A stretch of 64,000 bases of DNA, from positions 1 to 64,000 of the forward strand of contig NZ_BMWH01000020.1 of the NCBI RefSeq assembly GCF_014651135.1. Reading direction: 5' to 3'. The position numbers and the translations under genes were made by a program. Below, piece by piece: positions 42,194 to 49,975 of this stretch. Source of the DNA: Streptomyces echinoruber. Its GTDB lineage: Bacteria > Actinomycetota > Actinomycetes > Streptomycetales > Streptomycetaceae. The notes under the pieces are model-generated. The model saw only the letters and a program-made list of their open reading frames with translations, did not search any database and was not told the DNA's origin. Within the stretch, counting starts at the first letter, position 1, and every line of letters starts with the position of its first letter.

Positions 42194-44353
42194 TCAGCAG
42201 CTCAGCCGCGCGTCCGCCCAGTCCGCGTGGTCGGAGTCGATGCCGTCGCCGCCGTCGGTGACGACCAGGCGGACCACCTGCGCACCGGTGACGTCGGCGG
42301 TGAGCGGGCGGGCGGGAGCGGCGTTGGTGAGGACGCCGCTGGAGGCGACCCGAGTGTCGTCGGCCCAGACCTCGAACGCGACGGTGCCCCGGTCGCCCTT
42401 CTCGTCGTCCACGCCGATGTCGGCGGTCACCGAGGTGCAGGCCCGGCCGGTGTAGAACTCGACGGCGCTCTCGGCGTGCACGCCGAGCCCCTTGGCGTAC
42501 ACCGCGCCGCCGAGGGTGATCGGGCGGCCGTCGCCCGCGGCGCTCTCGCCGTTGCTGGTGTCGCGCTCGGCGGGCCCCCACCCGTTGGTGGCGGTGAGCC
42601 AGGGCAGGTCGCTCAGGTACGACGTCCCCGACGGCGGCGCCACCACCACGGAGGCCGTCAGCGGCAGCGTCTCCTCCACCCGCTCACCGGACGGGGAGGA
42701 GTAGCGGGCCCGCAGCGTCAGGCCGTGGGGGCCGGTGGGGGTGCCCGGGGGAGCGGTGACCGTCCAGCGGGTGCGCAGCGAGCCGCCCGGCGGGACGGCG
42801 ACGGCGGTCGCCGGCGAGGCGGGGCGTACGGTCCAGCCCTCCGGCCCGGTCAGCGACACAAAGACGCGGGCGGCCGGGACGCGGCCCAGGTCGGTGAGGG
42901 CCGTGGTGAGGCCGGCGGGCCTGCCCGCCTGCACGAACGGGGCGTCGGCCAGGCCGAGTTCGACGGCGGGCGGGTGCGCCGCCCAGCGCCGGTCGGCGAA
43001 GACGCGGACCAGGACCGTGCCGTGGGCGGGGACGGCGGCCGCGATCGTGCCGGCGGTGTGGAGGGTTTCGTGGCGCCACAGGTCGCGCAGGCCGTACCCG
43101 GCGGCGGCGGGCAGGCCGACGGCCGCGGCGGTGGTGGCGATGCGCTGCGGCCGGCCCGACTCGTTGAAGAGGGCCACCGCCCGGCTGCCGTCCTTCATCT
43201 CCTTGGCGACGACCCAGCGCCCGCCCGCGGAGGAGACCACGGTGCCCTGCCGGCCGAGCGGGTCCTGGTCGACGGCGATGACCTCCTTGTTGCCCAGGAT
43301 GTCGTACGTCGCCGCGGTGGCCCGGCGCAGGTCGGTGCCGATCAGCAGCGGCGCGGCCATGACCGCCCACAGCGAGAAGTGGCTGCGGTACTCGGTGTCC
43401 GTCATGCCGCCGTTGCCGACCTCCAGCATGTCGGGGTCGTTCCAGTGGCCCGGGCCGGCGTAGGGGGCGAGGGGCAGGTTCTGCTTCAGGATCGACAGCA
43501 TCGAGCCCCAGGTGTCGCTGATGTCGCCGGTGGTGCGCCACAGGTGGCCCACGTCGGCCGCCCACTCCCAGGGCTTGTTCTGGCCCCACTCGCAGATGCT
43601 GTACACGAGGGGGCGGCCCGTCTCCCGGGCGGCGGCCTTCAGCGCGTCCCGCATGGTCGTGTAGCGCTGCCGGGCGTCGACGCCCTGGTTGTTGCAGTTG
43701 TCGTACTTGAGGTAGTCGACGCCCCAGCCGGCGAACTGCCGCGCGTCGTCGTACTCGTGGCCGAGGGCGCCCGGGAAGCCGGCGCTGTCGCAGGTCTTGG
43801 TGCCGGCGCTGGTGTAGATGCCGAGTTTGAGGCCCTTGGTGTGGACGTAGTCCGCGAGCGCCTTGATGCCGTGCGGGAAACGGGCCGGGTCCGGCACGAG
43901 CCGGCCCTCCGCGTCGCGGGACGGCAGGGCCCAGCAGTCGTCGAGGTTGACGTACTGGTAACCGGCGTCCTTCAGGCCCTTGTCGACGAACAGGTCGGCG
44001 ATCCCCTTGACCATGTCCTCGTTGAACTCGGCACGGCAGTGCGTGGAGTTCCAGTTGTTGAAGCCCATGGGCGGGGTGAGGGCGAGCCCGTCGGCGAGCG
44101 CGGGGGCGGCCGAGGTCCGCGCAGGTGCCCCGGCGGCGGGGGCGGCCAGTCCTGTGGTGAGCCCCGACGCCAGCAGGAGCACGGCGGAGAGCGCTCCGGT
44201 GACTCTGGGGGTTCTTCCGGCCCTTCCGCTTCTTCCGAACCTTCCGGCTTTTTCGGTCCTTCCAGCCCTTTCGGCTTTTCGGTGGCCGAGGCCGGTGATA
44301 CCGGGGAAGCCGGGCAGACCGGGGAGGCCGGGGAGGCTGCGCGGGTGACGCAT
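42194..44353 (-). CDS. Secreted GH27 alpha-galactosidase with C-terminal NPCBM-like domain
   Basis: 719 residues from ATG 44353 (GGAGGAACC upstream). After an unusually long, repeat-encoded N-terminus (residues 1-50) a hydrophobic signal segment GALSAVLLLASGLTTGLAAP follows, cut near AGAPA. The GH27 barrel begins LALTPPMGFNNWNSTHC; nucleophile in VDYLKYDNCNNQG, acid/base in GHWNDPDMLEVGN. An all-beta domain, a NEW3-like module (TALTDLGRVPAARVFVSLTG) and an NPCBM-like carbohydrate-binding module (SDLPWLTATNGWGPAERDTS to the end) complete it. It removes terminal alpha-galactose from oligo- or polysaccharides outside the cell. A perfect 16-bp palindrome lies upstream. Confidence 0.92.
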   Translation of the reverse strand: MRHPRSLPGLPGLPGFPGITGLGHRKAERAGRTEKAGRFGRSGRAGRTPRVTGALSAVLLLASGLTTGLAAPAAGAPARTSAAPALADGLALTPPMGFNNWNSTHCRAEFNEDMVKGIADLFVDKGLKDAGYQYVNLDDCWALPSRDAEGRLVPDPARFPHGIKALADYVHTKGLKLGIYTSAGTKTCDSAGFPGALGHEYDDARQFAGWGVDYLKYDNCNNQGVDARQRYTTMRDALKAAARETGRPLVYSICEWGQNKPWEWAADVGHLWRTTGDISDTWGSMLSILKQNLPLAPYAGPGHWNDPDMLEVGNGGMTDTEYRSHFSLWAVMAAPLLIGTDLRRATAATYDILGNKEVIAVDQDPLGRQGTVVSSAGGRWVVAKEMKDGSRAVALFNESGRPQRIATTAAAVGLPAAAGYGLRDLWRHETLHTAGTIAAAVPAHGTVLVRVFADRRWAAHPPAVELGLADAPFVQAGRPAGLTTALTDLGRVPAARVFVSLTGPEGWTVRPASPATAVAVPPGGSLRTRWTVTAPPGTPTGPHGLTLRARYSSPSGERVEETLPLTASVVVAPPSGTSYLSDLPWLTATNGWGPAERDTSNGESAAGDGRPITLGGAVYAKGLGVHAESAVEFYTGRACTSVTADIGVDDEKGDRGTVAFEVWADDTRVASSGVLTNAAPARPLTADVTGAQVVRLVVTDGGDGIDSDHADWADARLSC
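44211..44344. repeat. Two 9-bp-period arrays inside the start of the alpha-galactosidase gene
   Basis: Array 1 (44211-44282) has eight units such as GTTCTTCCG, GCCCTTCCG, AACCTTCCG and GCCCTTTCG. Array 2 (44291-44344) has GCCGGTGAT, ACCGGGGAA, GCCGGGCAG, ACCGGGGAG, GCCGGGGAG and a partial copy. On the minus strand they encode LPGLPGLPGFPG and RTEKAGRFGRSGRAGRT, a collagen-like n-region in front of the signal peptide. Confidence 0.8.
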
Positions 44354-44384
44354 GGTGGGTTCCTCCGGGCACGCGAGAGAGTGA

Positions 44385-44452
44385 TGGCATGTGCATGCCA
44401 CTTAGATCCACGGTAGAACCTGTCCGACTCTGTTGGGAACAGTCGGGAGAGA
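44385..44452 (-). promoter_or_regulatory. Palindromes upstream of the alpha-galactosidase gene
   Basis: TGGCATGTGCATGCCA at 44385-44400 is a perfect palindrome 32 bp before the start codon. A second, imperfect one (CCGACT...TGTT / AACA.GTCGG) spans about 44430-44452. The first looks like a repressor site; the sequence differs from the GACAACGTTGTC operator near the LacI-type gene, so another regulator may act here. Confidence 0.55.
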
Positions 44453-44543
44453 CGTTCATTCATGTGCGTCTCTCGTCCGGTCGCCGGGAACACCCGCCCG
44501 GCCCGGGCGTGACCTCCGTGCCGGGCGGCCCGTTGGAGCGGGC

Positions 44544-44741
44544 ATGAAGAAGCGCAGCATGCTCGCCATCGCCTCCCTCGCCGCCGGATTCGTCGTCGCG
44601 GCCGTCACCCCCTCCCACGCGCTGAGCGGAGAGGAACCGCCCGCCCCGCACGCCGGGGACGCCCTCAGCTCGCTCGACCACACGATCGTCGCCGACGACG
44701 GCCTGGTCACGGACGACGGCTCCGCGGACCAGCACGGCTGA
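44544..44741 (+). CDS. Small secreted protein of unknown function
   Basis: 65 residues from ATG 44544 (TTGGAGCGGG upstream). MKKRSMLAIASLAAGFVVAA is a classic Sec signal peptide, cut after about SHA (residue 23). The mature part, about 40 residues, is acidic (SSLDHTIVADDGLVTDDGSA) with no Cys. No family recognised; such small secreted peptides are common in Streptomyces. It ends just before an 8-copy minisatellite. Confidence 0.7.
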   Translation: MKKRSMLAIASLAAGFVVAAVTPSHALSGEEPPAPHAGDALSSLDHTIVADDGLVTDDGSADQHG

Positions 44742-44744
44742 CGA

Positions 44745-44893
44745 ACCGGCACGACCGGCGGACCGGCACGACCGGCGGACCGGCACGACCGGCGGACCGG
44801 CACGACCGGCGGACCGGCACGACCGGCGGACCGGCACGACCGGCGGACCGGCACGACCGGCGGACCGGCACGACCGGCGGACCGGCACGGCCG
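44745..44893. repeat. Minisatellite: 8 perfect copies of a 17-bp unit
   Basis: Unit ACCGGCACGACCGGCGG is repeated without change at 44745-44880 and followed by a partial ninth copy. Since 17 is not a multiple of 3, all frames are open on the minus strand and give a 17-residue peptide repeat, but no gene is supported. It sits 4 bp after the stop of the small secreted protein. Confidence 0.95.
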
Positions 44894-45039
44894 ACCGGCC
44901 GAGGGCCGGGAAACACGGCGCCGGCGTCCCGCACCGCGCGGGGCGCCGGCGCCTTCGTACGCGCATTCTCCACGGGAACTGGTTTCCGGGGCAGGGTGGA
45001 GCGGGCAAGCCACAGGGGGCCAACAGAAGAGGGGGACCT

Positions 45040-46083
45040 GTGACCGTCGTCTGGATCAACGGCGCGTTCGGTGCGGGGAAGACCACCACCGCACAAGAAC
45101 TGATCGAACTGATCCCGAACAGCACGCTCTTCGAACCCGAGGTCATCGACGCGGCACTCGCGCACCTGCTGCCGCCCAAACACCTCGCGGAGGCCGGCGA
45201 CCTCCAGGACCTGCCGATCCGGCGCCGGCTGGTGATCGACACGGCGGCCGCGATGCTCGCCGAACTCGGCGGGACCCTCGTGGTGCCCATGACCCTGCTG
45301 CGCCAGGAGTACCGCGACGAGATCTTCGGCGGCCTCGCCGCCCGCCGGATCCCCGTCCTGCACTTTCTGCTCGCGCCGGCCGAAACGATCCTGCGCGAGC
45401 GGATCGCCCGACGCGGGACCCCGCCGGACCCACCGGAGGGTGAGATACGCATACGGCAGTGGTCCTTCGACCACATCGCGCCCTACCGCGCCGCCCTGGC
45501 CTCCTGGCTCACCGCCGACGCCCACCCGGTCGACACGAGCGCCCTCACCCCCCGCCAGGCGGCGGCCCGCATCGCCGAGGCCGTCGGCAGCGGCGCCGTC
45601 GCCCCGTGCGACATCGTGCAGACCCCCGAACCGACCGCGGAGACGCTGGCGGCCGGCGTGCTGCTCTTCGACGAGCAGGACCGGGTGCTGCTCGTCGACC
45701 CCACCTACAAGGCGGGCTGGGAGTTCCCCGGCGGAGTCGTCGAACCCGGCGAGGCGCCCGCCCGGGCCGGCATGCGGGAGGTCGCGGAGGAGACCGGCAT
45801 CCGCCTCGACGCCGTACCCCGCCTCCTCGTCGTCGACTGGGAGCAGCCCCGCCCGCCCGGTTTCGGCGGCCTGCGCCTGCTCTTCGACGGCGGCCGCCTG
45901 GACGCCGCCGACACCGGGCGGGTGCTGCTGCCCGGACCCGAACTGCGCGCCTGGCGCTTCGTCACCGAGGAGGAGGCCGCCGACCTGCTGCCACCGGTGC
46001 GCTACGAACGGCTGCGCTGGGCGCTGCGCGCCCGGGAGCGCGGGGCGGCCCTGTACCTGGAGGCCGGAGTGCCGGTCGGCTGA
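45040..46083 (+). CDS. TmrB-like ATPase fused to a NUDIX hydrolase
   Basis: 347 residues from GTG 45040 (AGAGGGGGACC upstream). Residues 1-180 form a P-loop kinase-like domain: VVWINGAFGAGKTTTAQELI (Walker A), NSTLFEPEVIDAALAHLLPP, GTLVVPMTLLRQEYRDEIF, as in TmrB-type tunicamycin resistance proteins. Residues 205-340 are a NUDIX domain with a complete box GGVVEPGEAPARAGMREVAEETG (broken: GGVVEPGE, seven residues, REVAEETG). The latter hydrolyses nucleoside diphosphate-X compounds. Each half is intact; the joint substrate is unknown. Monocistronic. Confidence 0.85.
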   Translation: MTVVWINGAFGAGKTTTAQELIELIPNSTLFEPEVIDAALAHLLPPKHLAEAGDLQDLPIRRRLVIDTAAAMLAELGGTLVVPMTLLRQEYRDEIFGGLAARRIPVLHFLLAPAETILRERIARRGTPPDPPEGEIRIRQWSFDHIAPYRAALASWLTADAHPVDTSALTPRQAAARIAEAVGSGAVAPCDIVQTPEPTAETLAAGVLLFDEQDRVLLVDPTYKAGWEFPGGVVEPGEAPARAGMREVAEETGIRLDAVPRLLVVDWEQPRPPGFGGLRLLFDGGRLDAADTGRVLLPGPELRAWRFVTEEEAADLLPPVRYERLRWALRARERGAALYLEAGVPVG

Positions 46084-46286
46084 CCCGCCCCGGCCTCTCC
46101 GGCGGACACCGGTTCCTTCCGGCGGACACAGCTCTCCTCAGGATGACCCCGGTCCCCTCAGGAGGACCCCGGTCCCCTCCGGCGGACAGCAGGCCCGCTT
46201 CGACGGACACCGGTCGCACCCACCGCTCCCGCCGGGCCGTACGGTCACCACCGGTTCCCCACGGCCGTACGGCCACCACCGGCCCC
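46084..46286. repeat. Imperfect tandem repeats in the gap after the NUDIX fusion
   Basis: The motif CCCCGGTCCCCTC recurs at short spacing near 46146-46190, CCGGCGGACA appears near 46098, 46118 and 46177, and CGGCCGTACGGCCACCACCGG-like blocks (given here as CGGCCGTACGG) near 46240-46300. No gene is seen. Confidence 0.55.
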
Positions 46287-46999
46287 CTACGGCCGTACCG
46301 CGCCGCCGGCCGCCCCGCGCAGCACCTCGCCGGCTCCCGCCAACACCGGGTCGCCGTGCCCGAAACAGGCCACCTCCACCGAGAGCCGCGCCAGCCGCCG
46401 GAAGGAGGCGAGCATCCGCGCCCGGTCAAGGTTGAACACCCCCGGCAGCACCGTGCCGTCCACCGGCGGGGCGGCGACCGCGTCTCCCGTGAACAGCACG
46501 CCGTGGCACGGAAGATGCAGCGCCACGCTGCCCTCGGTGTGTCCGGGGACGTGCACCACGCGCGCGCCGCCGCCGAAGCCGAGCACGTCCCCGTCACCGA
46601 CCTCGACGACCCGCCGCGGCCGGACCGACTCGGCGTGCGGCAGCCGCCGCGCCCGCTCGAGCAGCGGCCGCTCCCCGTCCTGAAGCACCGGCGGCGGCCC
46701 CGGCGCCTCCCCGCGCACGTACGGCGCGTCCAGCCGGTGGGCGAGCACCGCCGCCCCGCTCAGCGCCGCGAACTCGCCCGCCCCGCCGGCGTGATCCTCG
46801 GGGAAGTGCGTCAGCACGATCCGCCGTACGCCGGCCGGCGCGTGCCCGAGCCGCCGCACCGCGTCGGCGATCGCACCCCCCCGCCCCCGGCGGTCCGGCG
46901 TCGACCAGCGTGAGTTCACCGCCGTCCCGCCCACAGGCAGGCCTGGCCGACCGGGAAACGGAGCAGGTGCAGACGGGGCGGAAGCGGTACGACGTCCAT
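46287..46999 (-). pseudogene. Metallo-beta-lactamase-fold hydrolase, two frameshifts and a lost metal ligand
   Basis: From ATG 46999 the minus strand reads MDVVPLPPRLHLLRFPVGQA-CLW, then GGELTLVDAGPPGAGG in a second frame, then AIADAVRRLGHAPAGVRRIV and the rest in a third. The shifts are single extra G residues at a GGG run (46930-46932) and a G7 run (46876-46882, minus strand). The zinc motif HxHxDH reads HFPEDH: the second His is Pro. Later ligands remain (VPGHTEGS, LFTGDAV, CFGHGDPVLAG). Either a decayed gene or, for the shifts only, homopolymer sequencing errors; the His-to-Pro change argues for decay. Confidence 0.8.
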
Positions 47000-47089
47000 G
47001 TCCACGGGGCGACGGTAAGGGGGACGGACGGCGCGGGGCGAGGGGACTCTGCCCAGGGCAGAGGGCGGGGCGGGCGGGAGGCCGGCCCC

Positions 47090-48442
47090 TCAGCCCGCGT
47101 AGTTGCGCAGGAACAGCGCCTCCGCCACCGCGAGCCGCTCGAGTTCGTCGGGGGAGACGCTCTCGTCGACGGCGTGGATCTGCGCCTCGGGCTCGCTCAG
47201 GCCGATGAGGAGGATCTCGGCGGCGGGGTAGAGGGCGGCGAGCGTGTTGCACAGGGGGATGGAACCGCCCTGGCCGGCGTACTGCAGCTCCTGCCCGGGG
47301 TAGGCGACCGCCATGGCGTCGGACATGGCCCGGTAGGCGGGGCTGGTGGCGTCGGCGCGGAACGGCTGGCCCTGGCCGACCTGCTCGGTGCGTACCCGGG
47401 CGCCCCACGGGGTGTGCGACTCCAGATGGGCCTGCAGCAGCTTCGTCGCCTCGGCGGCGTCCACGCCCGGCGGCACCCGCAGGCTCACCAGGGCGCGGGC
47501 CCGGGCCTGCACGGAGGGGGTGGCGCCGACCACGGGCGGGCAGTCGATGCCGAGGACGGTCACGGCGGGGCGGGCCCAGATCCGGTCGGCCACCGTGCCG
47601 GAGCCGATCAGCCCGACGCCGTCCAGGACCTTGGCGTCCCGGCGGAACTCCTCCTCGTCGTACTGCAGCCCGTCCCACACGGCGTCGCAGGCCAGCCCGT
47701 CGACGGTGGTGGAGCCGTCCTCGGCGCGCAGCGAGTCCAGCGCGCGGATCAGCGCGGCCAGCGCGTCCGGCGCCGCACCGCCGAACTGGCCGGAGTGCAG
47801 GTTGCCGGCGAGCGTCTCGACCTCCACGCGCACCATGGTCATGCCGCGCAGCGTGGTGGTCACGGTCGGCAGGCCGGCCCGGAAGTTGCCCACGTCGCCG
47901 ATCACGATCGCGTCGGCCCGCAGCAGGTCGGGATGCTCCTCGGCGTACCGCTCCAGACCGCCCGTGCCCTGCTCCTCGGACCCCTCCACGATCACCTTCA
48001 CGTGCACCGGCAGCCCGCCGTTGGCCTTCAGCGCGCGCAACGCCAGCAGGTGCATGATGACACCGCCCTTGCAGTCGGCGGCACCGCGCCCGTACCAGCG
48101 GCCGTCGCGCTCCGTCAGCTCGAACGGCGGAGTGGTCCAGCCGGCCTCGTCCAGCGGCGGCTGCACGTCGTAGTGGGCGTAGAGCAGGACCGTCCTGGCG
48201 CCCTCGGGGCCGGGCAGGTAGCCGTACACCGACTGCGTGCCGTCCGGGGTGTCGAGCAGGGCCACGTCCGTGAAACCCTCGGCGCGCAGCGCGTCCGCGA
48301 TCCACCGCGCGGCGCCCTCGCTCTCGCTCCTCGGGTACTGCTCGAAGTCTGCCACCGACCTGAACGCCACGAGCTCGGCGAGCTCCGCCCGCGCCCTGGG
48401 CATGAGCGAGGCGACGGTCTCGGCGACCGGATGCGACGACAT
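47090..48442 (-). CDS. M20 family dipeptidase
   Basis: 450 residues from ATG 48442 (AAGGAG upstream). Di-zinc peptidase motifs: VLLYAHYDVQPP (first His and Asp), WYGRGAADCKGGVIMHLLAL (bridging Asp), VIVEGSEEQGTGGLE (catalytic and metal Glu), and the late AGQGGSIPLCNTLA. The dimerisation insert covers about 210-330 (TLAGNLHSGQFGGAAPDALA). It cleaves dipeptides in the cytosol. A good -10 box TACAAT lies at 48472-48467 on the minus strand. Divergent from the reductase-like flavoprotein gene. Confidence 0.93.
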   Translation of the reverse strand: MSSHPVAETVASLMPRARAELAELVAFRSVADFEQYPRSESEGAARWIADALRAEGFTDVALLDTPDGTQSVYGYLPGPEGARTVLLYAHYDVQPPLDEAGWTTPPFELTERDGRWYGRGAADCKGGVIMHLLALRALKANGGLPVHVKVIVEGSEEQGTGGLERYAEEHPDLLRADAIVIGDVGNFRAGLPTVTTTLRGMTMVRVEVETLAGNLHSGQFGGAAPDALAALIRALDSLRAEDGSTTVDGLACDAVWDGLQYDEEEFRRDAKVLDGVGLIGSGTVADRIWARPAVTVLGIDCPPVVGATPSVQARARALVSLRVPPGVDAAEATKLLQAHLESHTPWGARVRTEQVGQGQPFRADATSPAYRAMSDAMAVAYPGQELQYAGQGGSIPLCNTLAALYPAAEILLIGLSEPEAQIHAVDESVSPDELERLAVAEALFLRNYAG

Positions 48443-48676
48443 GGGCACGCTCCTTGTGGGTGCGACATTGTACGGAACAGGGCGGACCGGCGCGGAGCAC
48501 GGGCCCCGCGGGCCGCCCGGTGTGCGCAACGGCGCAGGAGATTGTCCTGCTTCCGGCTCTCCCCCGCCCCTTCCGGCCGATCCTCCCACAACGGCCTGCG
48601 AGGACGTCCGCCGTAGGATGCGGGGGACAGGTGCGGCAGGCGCCCTGATCGGACGTGATCGGAGCGGTGGACCAAC

Positions 48677-49900
48677 GTGAGCGGCGAGAACTCTTCGGCG
48701 GACGACGAGCGGCACATCTGGGACGTCGTCGTGGTGGGCGCGGGACCCGCCGGGGCGTCCGCGGCCTATGCGGCGGCGGTGACCGGGCGGCGCGTGCTGC
48801 TGCTGGAGAAGGCGGAGCTGCCCCGCTACAAGACCTGCGGCGGCGGCATCATCGGCCCCTCGCGCGACGCGCTCCCGCCCGGCTTCGAACTGCCGCTGAA
48901 GGACCGGGTGCACGCGGTGACGTTCTCCCACAACGGCCGCTTCACCCGCACCCGCCGCTCCAAGCAGATGCTGTTCGCACTGGTGGAGCGGGCCGAGTTC
49001 GACCAGCGGCTGGTCGAGCACGCGCAGAAGGCGGGCGCCGAACTGCGCACCGGCGCCACGGTGGTACGGGTCGAGCAGCACGGGCCGGCGGTGCCGGACC
49101 GGCGCACGGTCGCCGTCGTGCTGCAGGGCGGCGAGACGCTGCTGGCGCGGGCCGTGGTCGGCGCGGACGGCAGCGCCAGCCGGATAGGAGCCCACGTCGG
49201 GGTGAAGCTGGAACAGGTCGACCTCGGCCTGGAGGCGGAGATCCCGGTGCCGGACACCGTCGCCGAGGACTGGCGGGGCCGGATCCTGATCGACTGGGGC
49301 CCGCTGCCCGGCAGTTACGGCTGGGTCTTCCCCAAGGGCGACACGCTCACCGTCGGCGTCATCTGCGCCCGCGGCGAAGGAGCGGGCACCAAGCGGTACT
49401 TGGAGGACTTCATCGGCCGACTGGGCCTGGCCGGCTTTGAACCCGCCCTGTCCTCCGGCCATCTGACCCGCTGTCGTACCGACGACTCGCCCCTGTCGCG
49501 CGGCCGGGTGCTGGTGTGCGGCGACGCGGCCGGCCTGCTGGAGCCGTGGACGCGGGAGGGCATCTCGTTCGCGCTGCGCTCGGGGCGGCTGGCCGGGGAG
49601 TGGGCGGTGCGCATCGCCGAGGCGCCCGACGCGGTGGACACCCGCCGCCAGGCCCTGAACTACGCGTTCGCCGTCAAGGCGGGCCTGGGCGTGGAGATGG
49701 GCGTCGGACGGCGGATGCTCGCGGTGTTCGAGCGGCGGCCCGGCCTGTTCCACGCCGCCCTCACCGGATTCCGGCCCGCGTGGAACGCCTTCCGGGACAT
49801 CACCCGGGGCTCGACGTCCCTGGCCCAGCTCGTGCGCACCCACCCGATGGCCCAGCGCGCCCTGACGGCGCTGGACCGGCGGCCCGCCCAGGACGCCTGA
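48677..49900 (+). CDS. Geranylgeranyl reductase family FAD-dependent protein
   Basis: 407 residues from GTG 48677 (GGAGCGGTGGACC upstream). FAD motif DVVVVGAGPAGASAAYAAAV (residues 16-35), then YKTCGGGIIGP (the P-x-Y-K-x-C-G-G signature of the family), ADGSASRIGAHVGV, and the second FAD motif VLVCGDAAGLLEPWTREGIS near 277-296. Relatives saturate prenyl chains of lipids or menaquinone, or act on secondary metabolites. No terpenoid genes are adjacent. No membrane helices are predicted by eye. ATG-less start agrees with the short acidic N-terminus. Confidence 0.9.
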   Translation: MSGENSSADDERHIWDVVVVGAGPAGASAAYAAAVTGRRVLLLEKAELPRYKTCGGGIIGPSRDALPPGFELPLKDRVHAVTFSHNGRFTRTRRSKQMLFALVERAEFDQRLVEHAQKAGAELRTGATVVRVEQHGPAVPDRRTVAVVLQGGETLLARAVVGADGSASRIGAHVGVKLEQVDLGLEAEIPVPDTVAEDWRGRILIDWGPLPGSYGWVFPKGDTLTVGVICARGEGAGTKRYLEDFIGRLGLAGFEPALSSGHLTRCRTDDSPLSRGRVLVCGDAAGLLEPWTREGISFALRSGRLAGEWAVRIAEAPDAVDTRRQALNYAFAVKAGLGVEMGVGRRMLAVFERRPGLFHAALTGFRPAWNAFRDITRGSTSLAQLVRTHPMAQRALTALDRRPAQDA

Positions 49901-49923
49901 GGGACTCCCCGGTACGGGCGACG

Positions 49924-49974
49924 ATCAGGTGCGGGTGACGGTCAGGTGCGGGTGGCGGTCAGGTGAGAGCGGCG
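49924..49974. repeat. 17-bp tandem repeat, 3 imperfect copies
   Basis: Units ATCAGGTGCGGGTGACG, GTCAGGTGCGGGTGGCG and GTCAGGTGAGAGCGGCG occupy 49924-49974 between the flavoprotein stop and the convergent deazaflavin-reductase stop. Confidence 0.75.
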
Positions 49975-49975
49975 A

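Noticed and set aside
44745-44893. CRISPR array
   Set aside because: Units are 17 bp and directly abut each other without unique spacers, and no cas gene is near.
44460-45525. Minus-strand frames encoding a 17-residue peptide repeat over the minisatellite
   Set aside because: A 17-bp perfect repeat without stops opens every frame; there is no ribosome site or family match.
47090-49843. Minus-strand fusion reading the dipeptidase plus 450 extra N-terminal residues
   Set aside because: The extra part is the shadow of the geranylgeranyl reductase-like gene; a strong ribosome site and -10 box mark ATG 48442 as the dipeptidase start.
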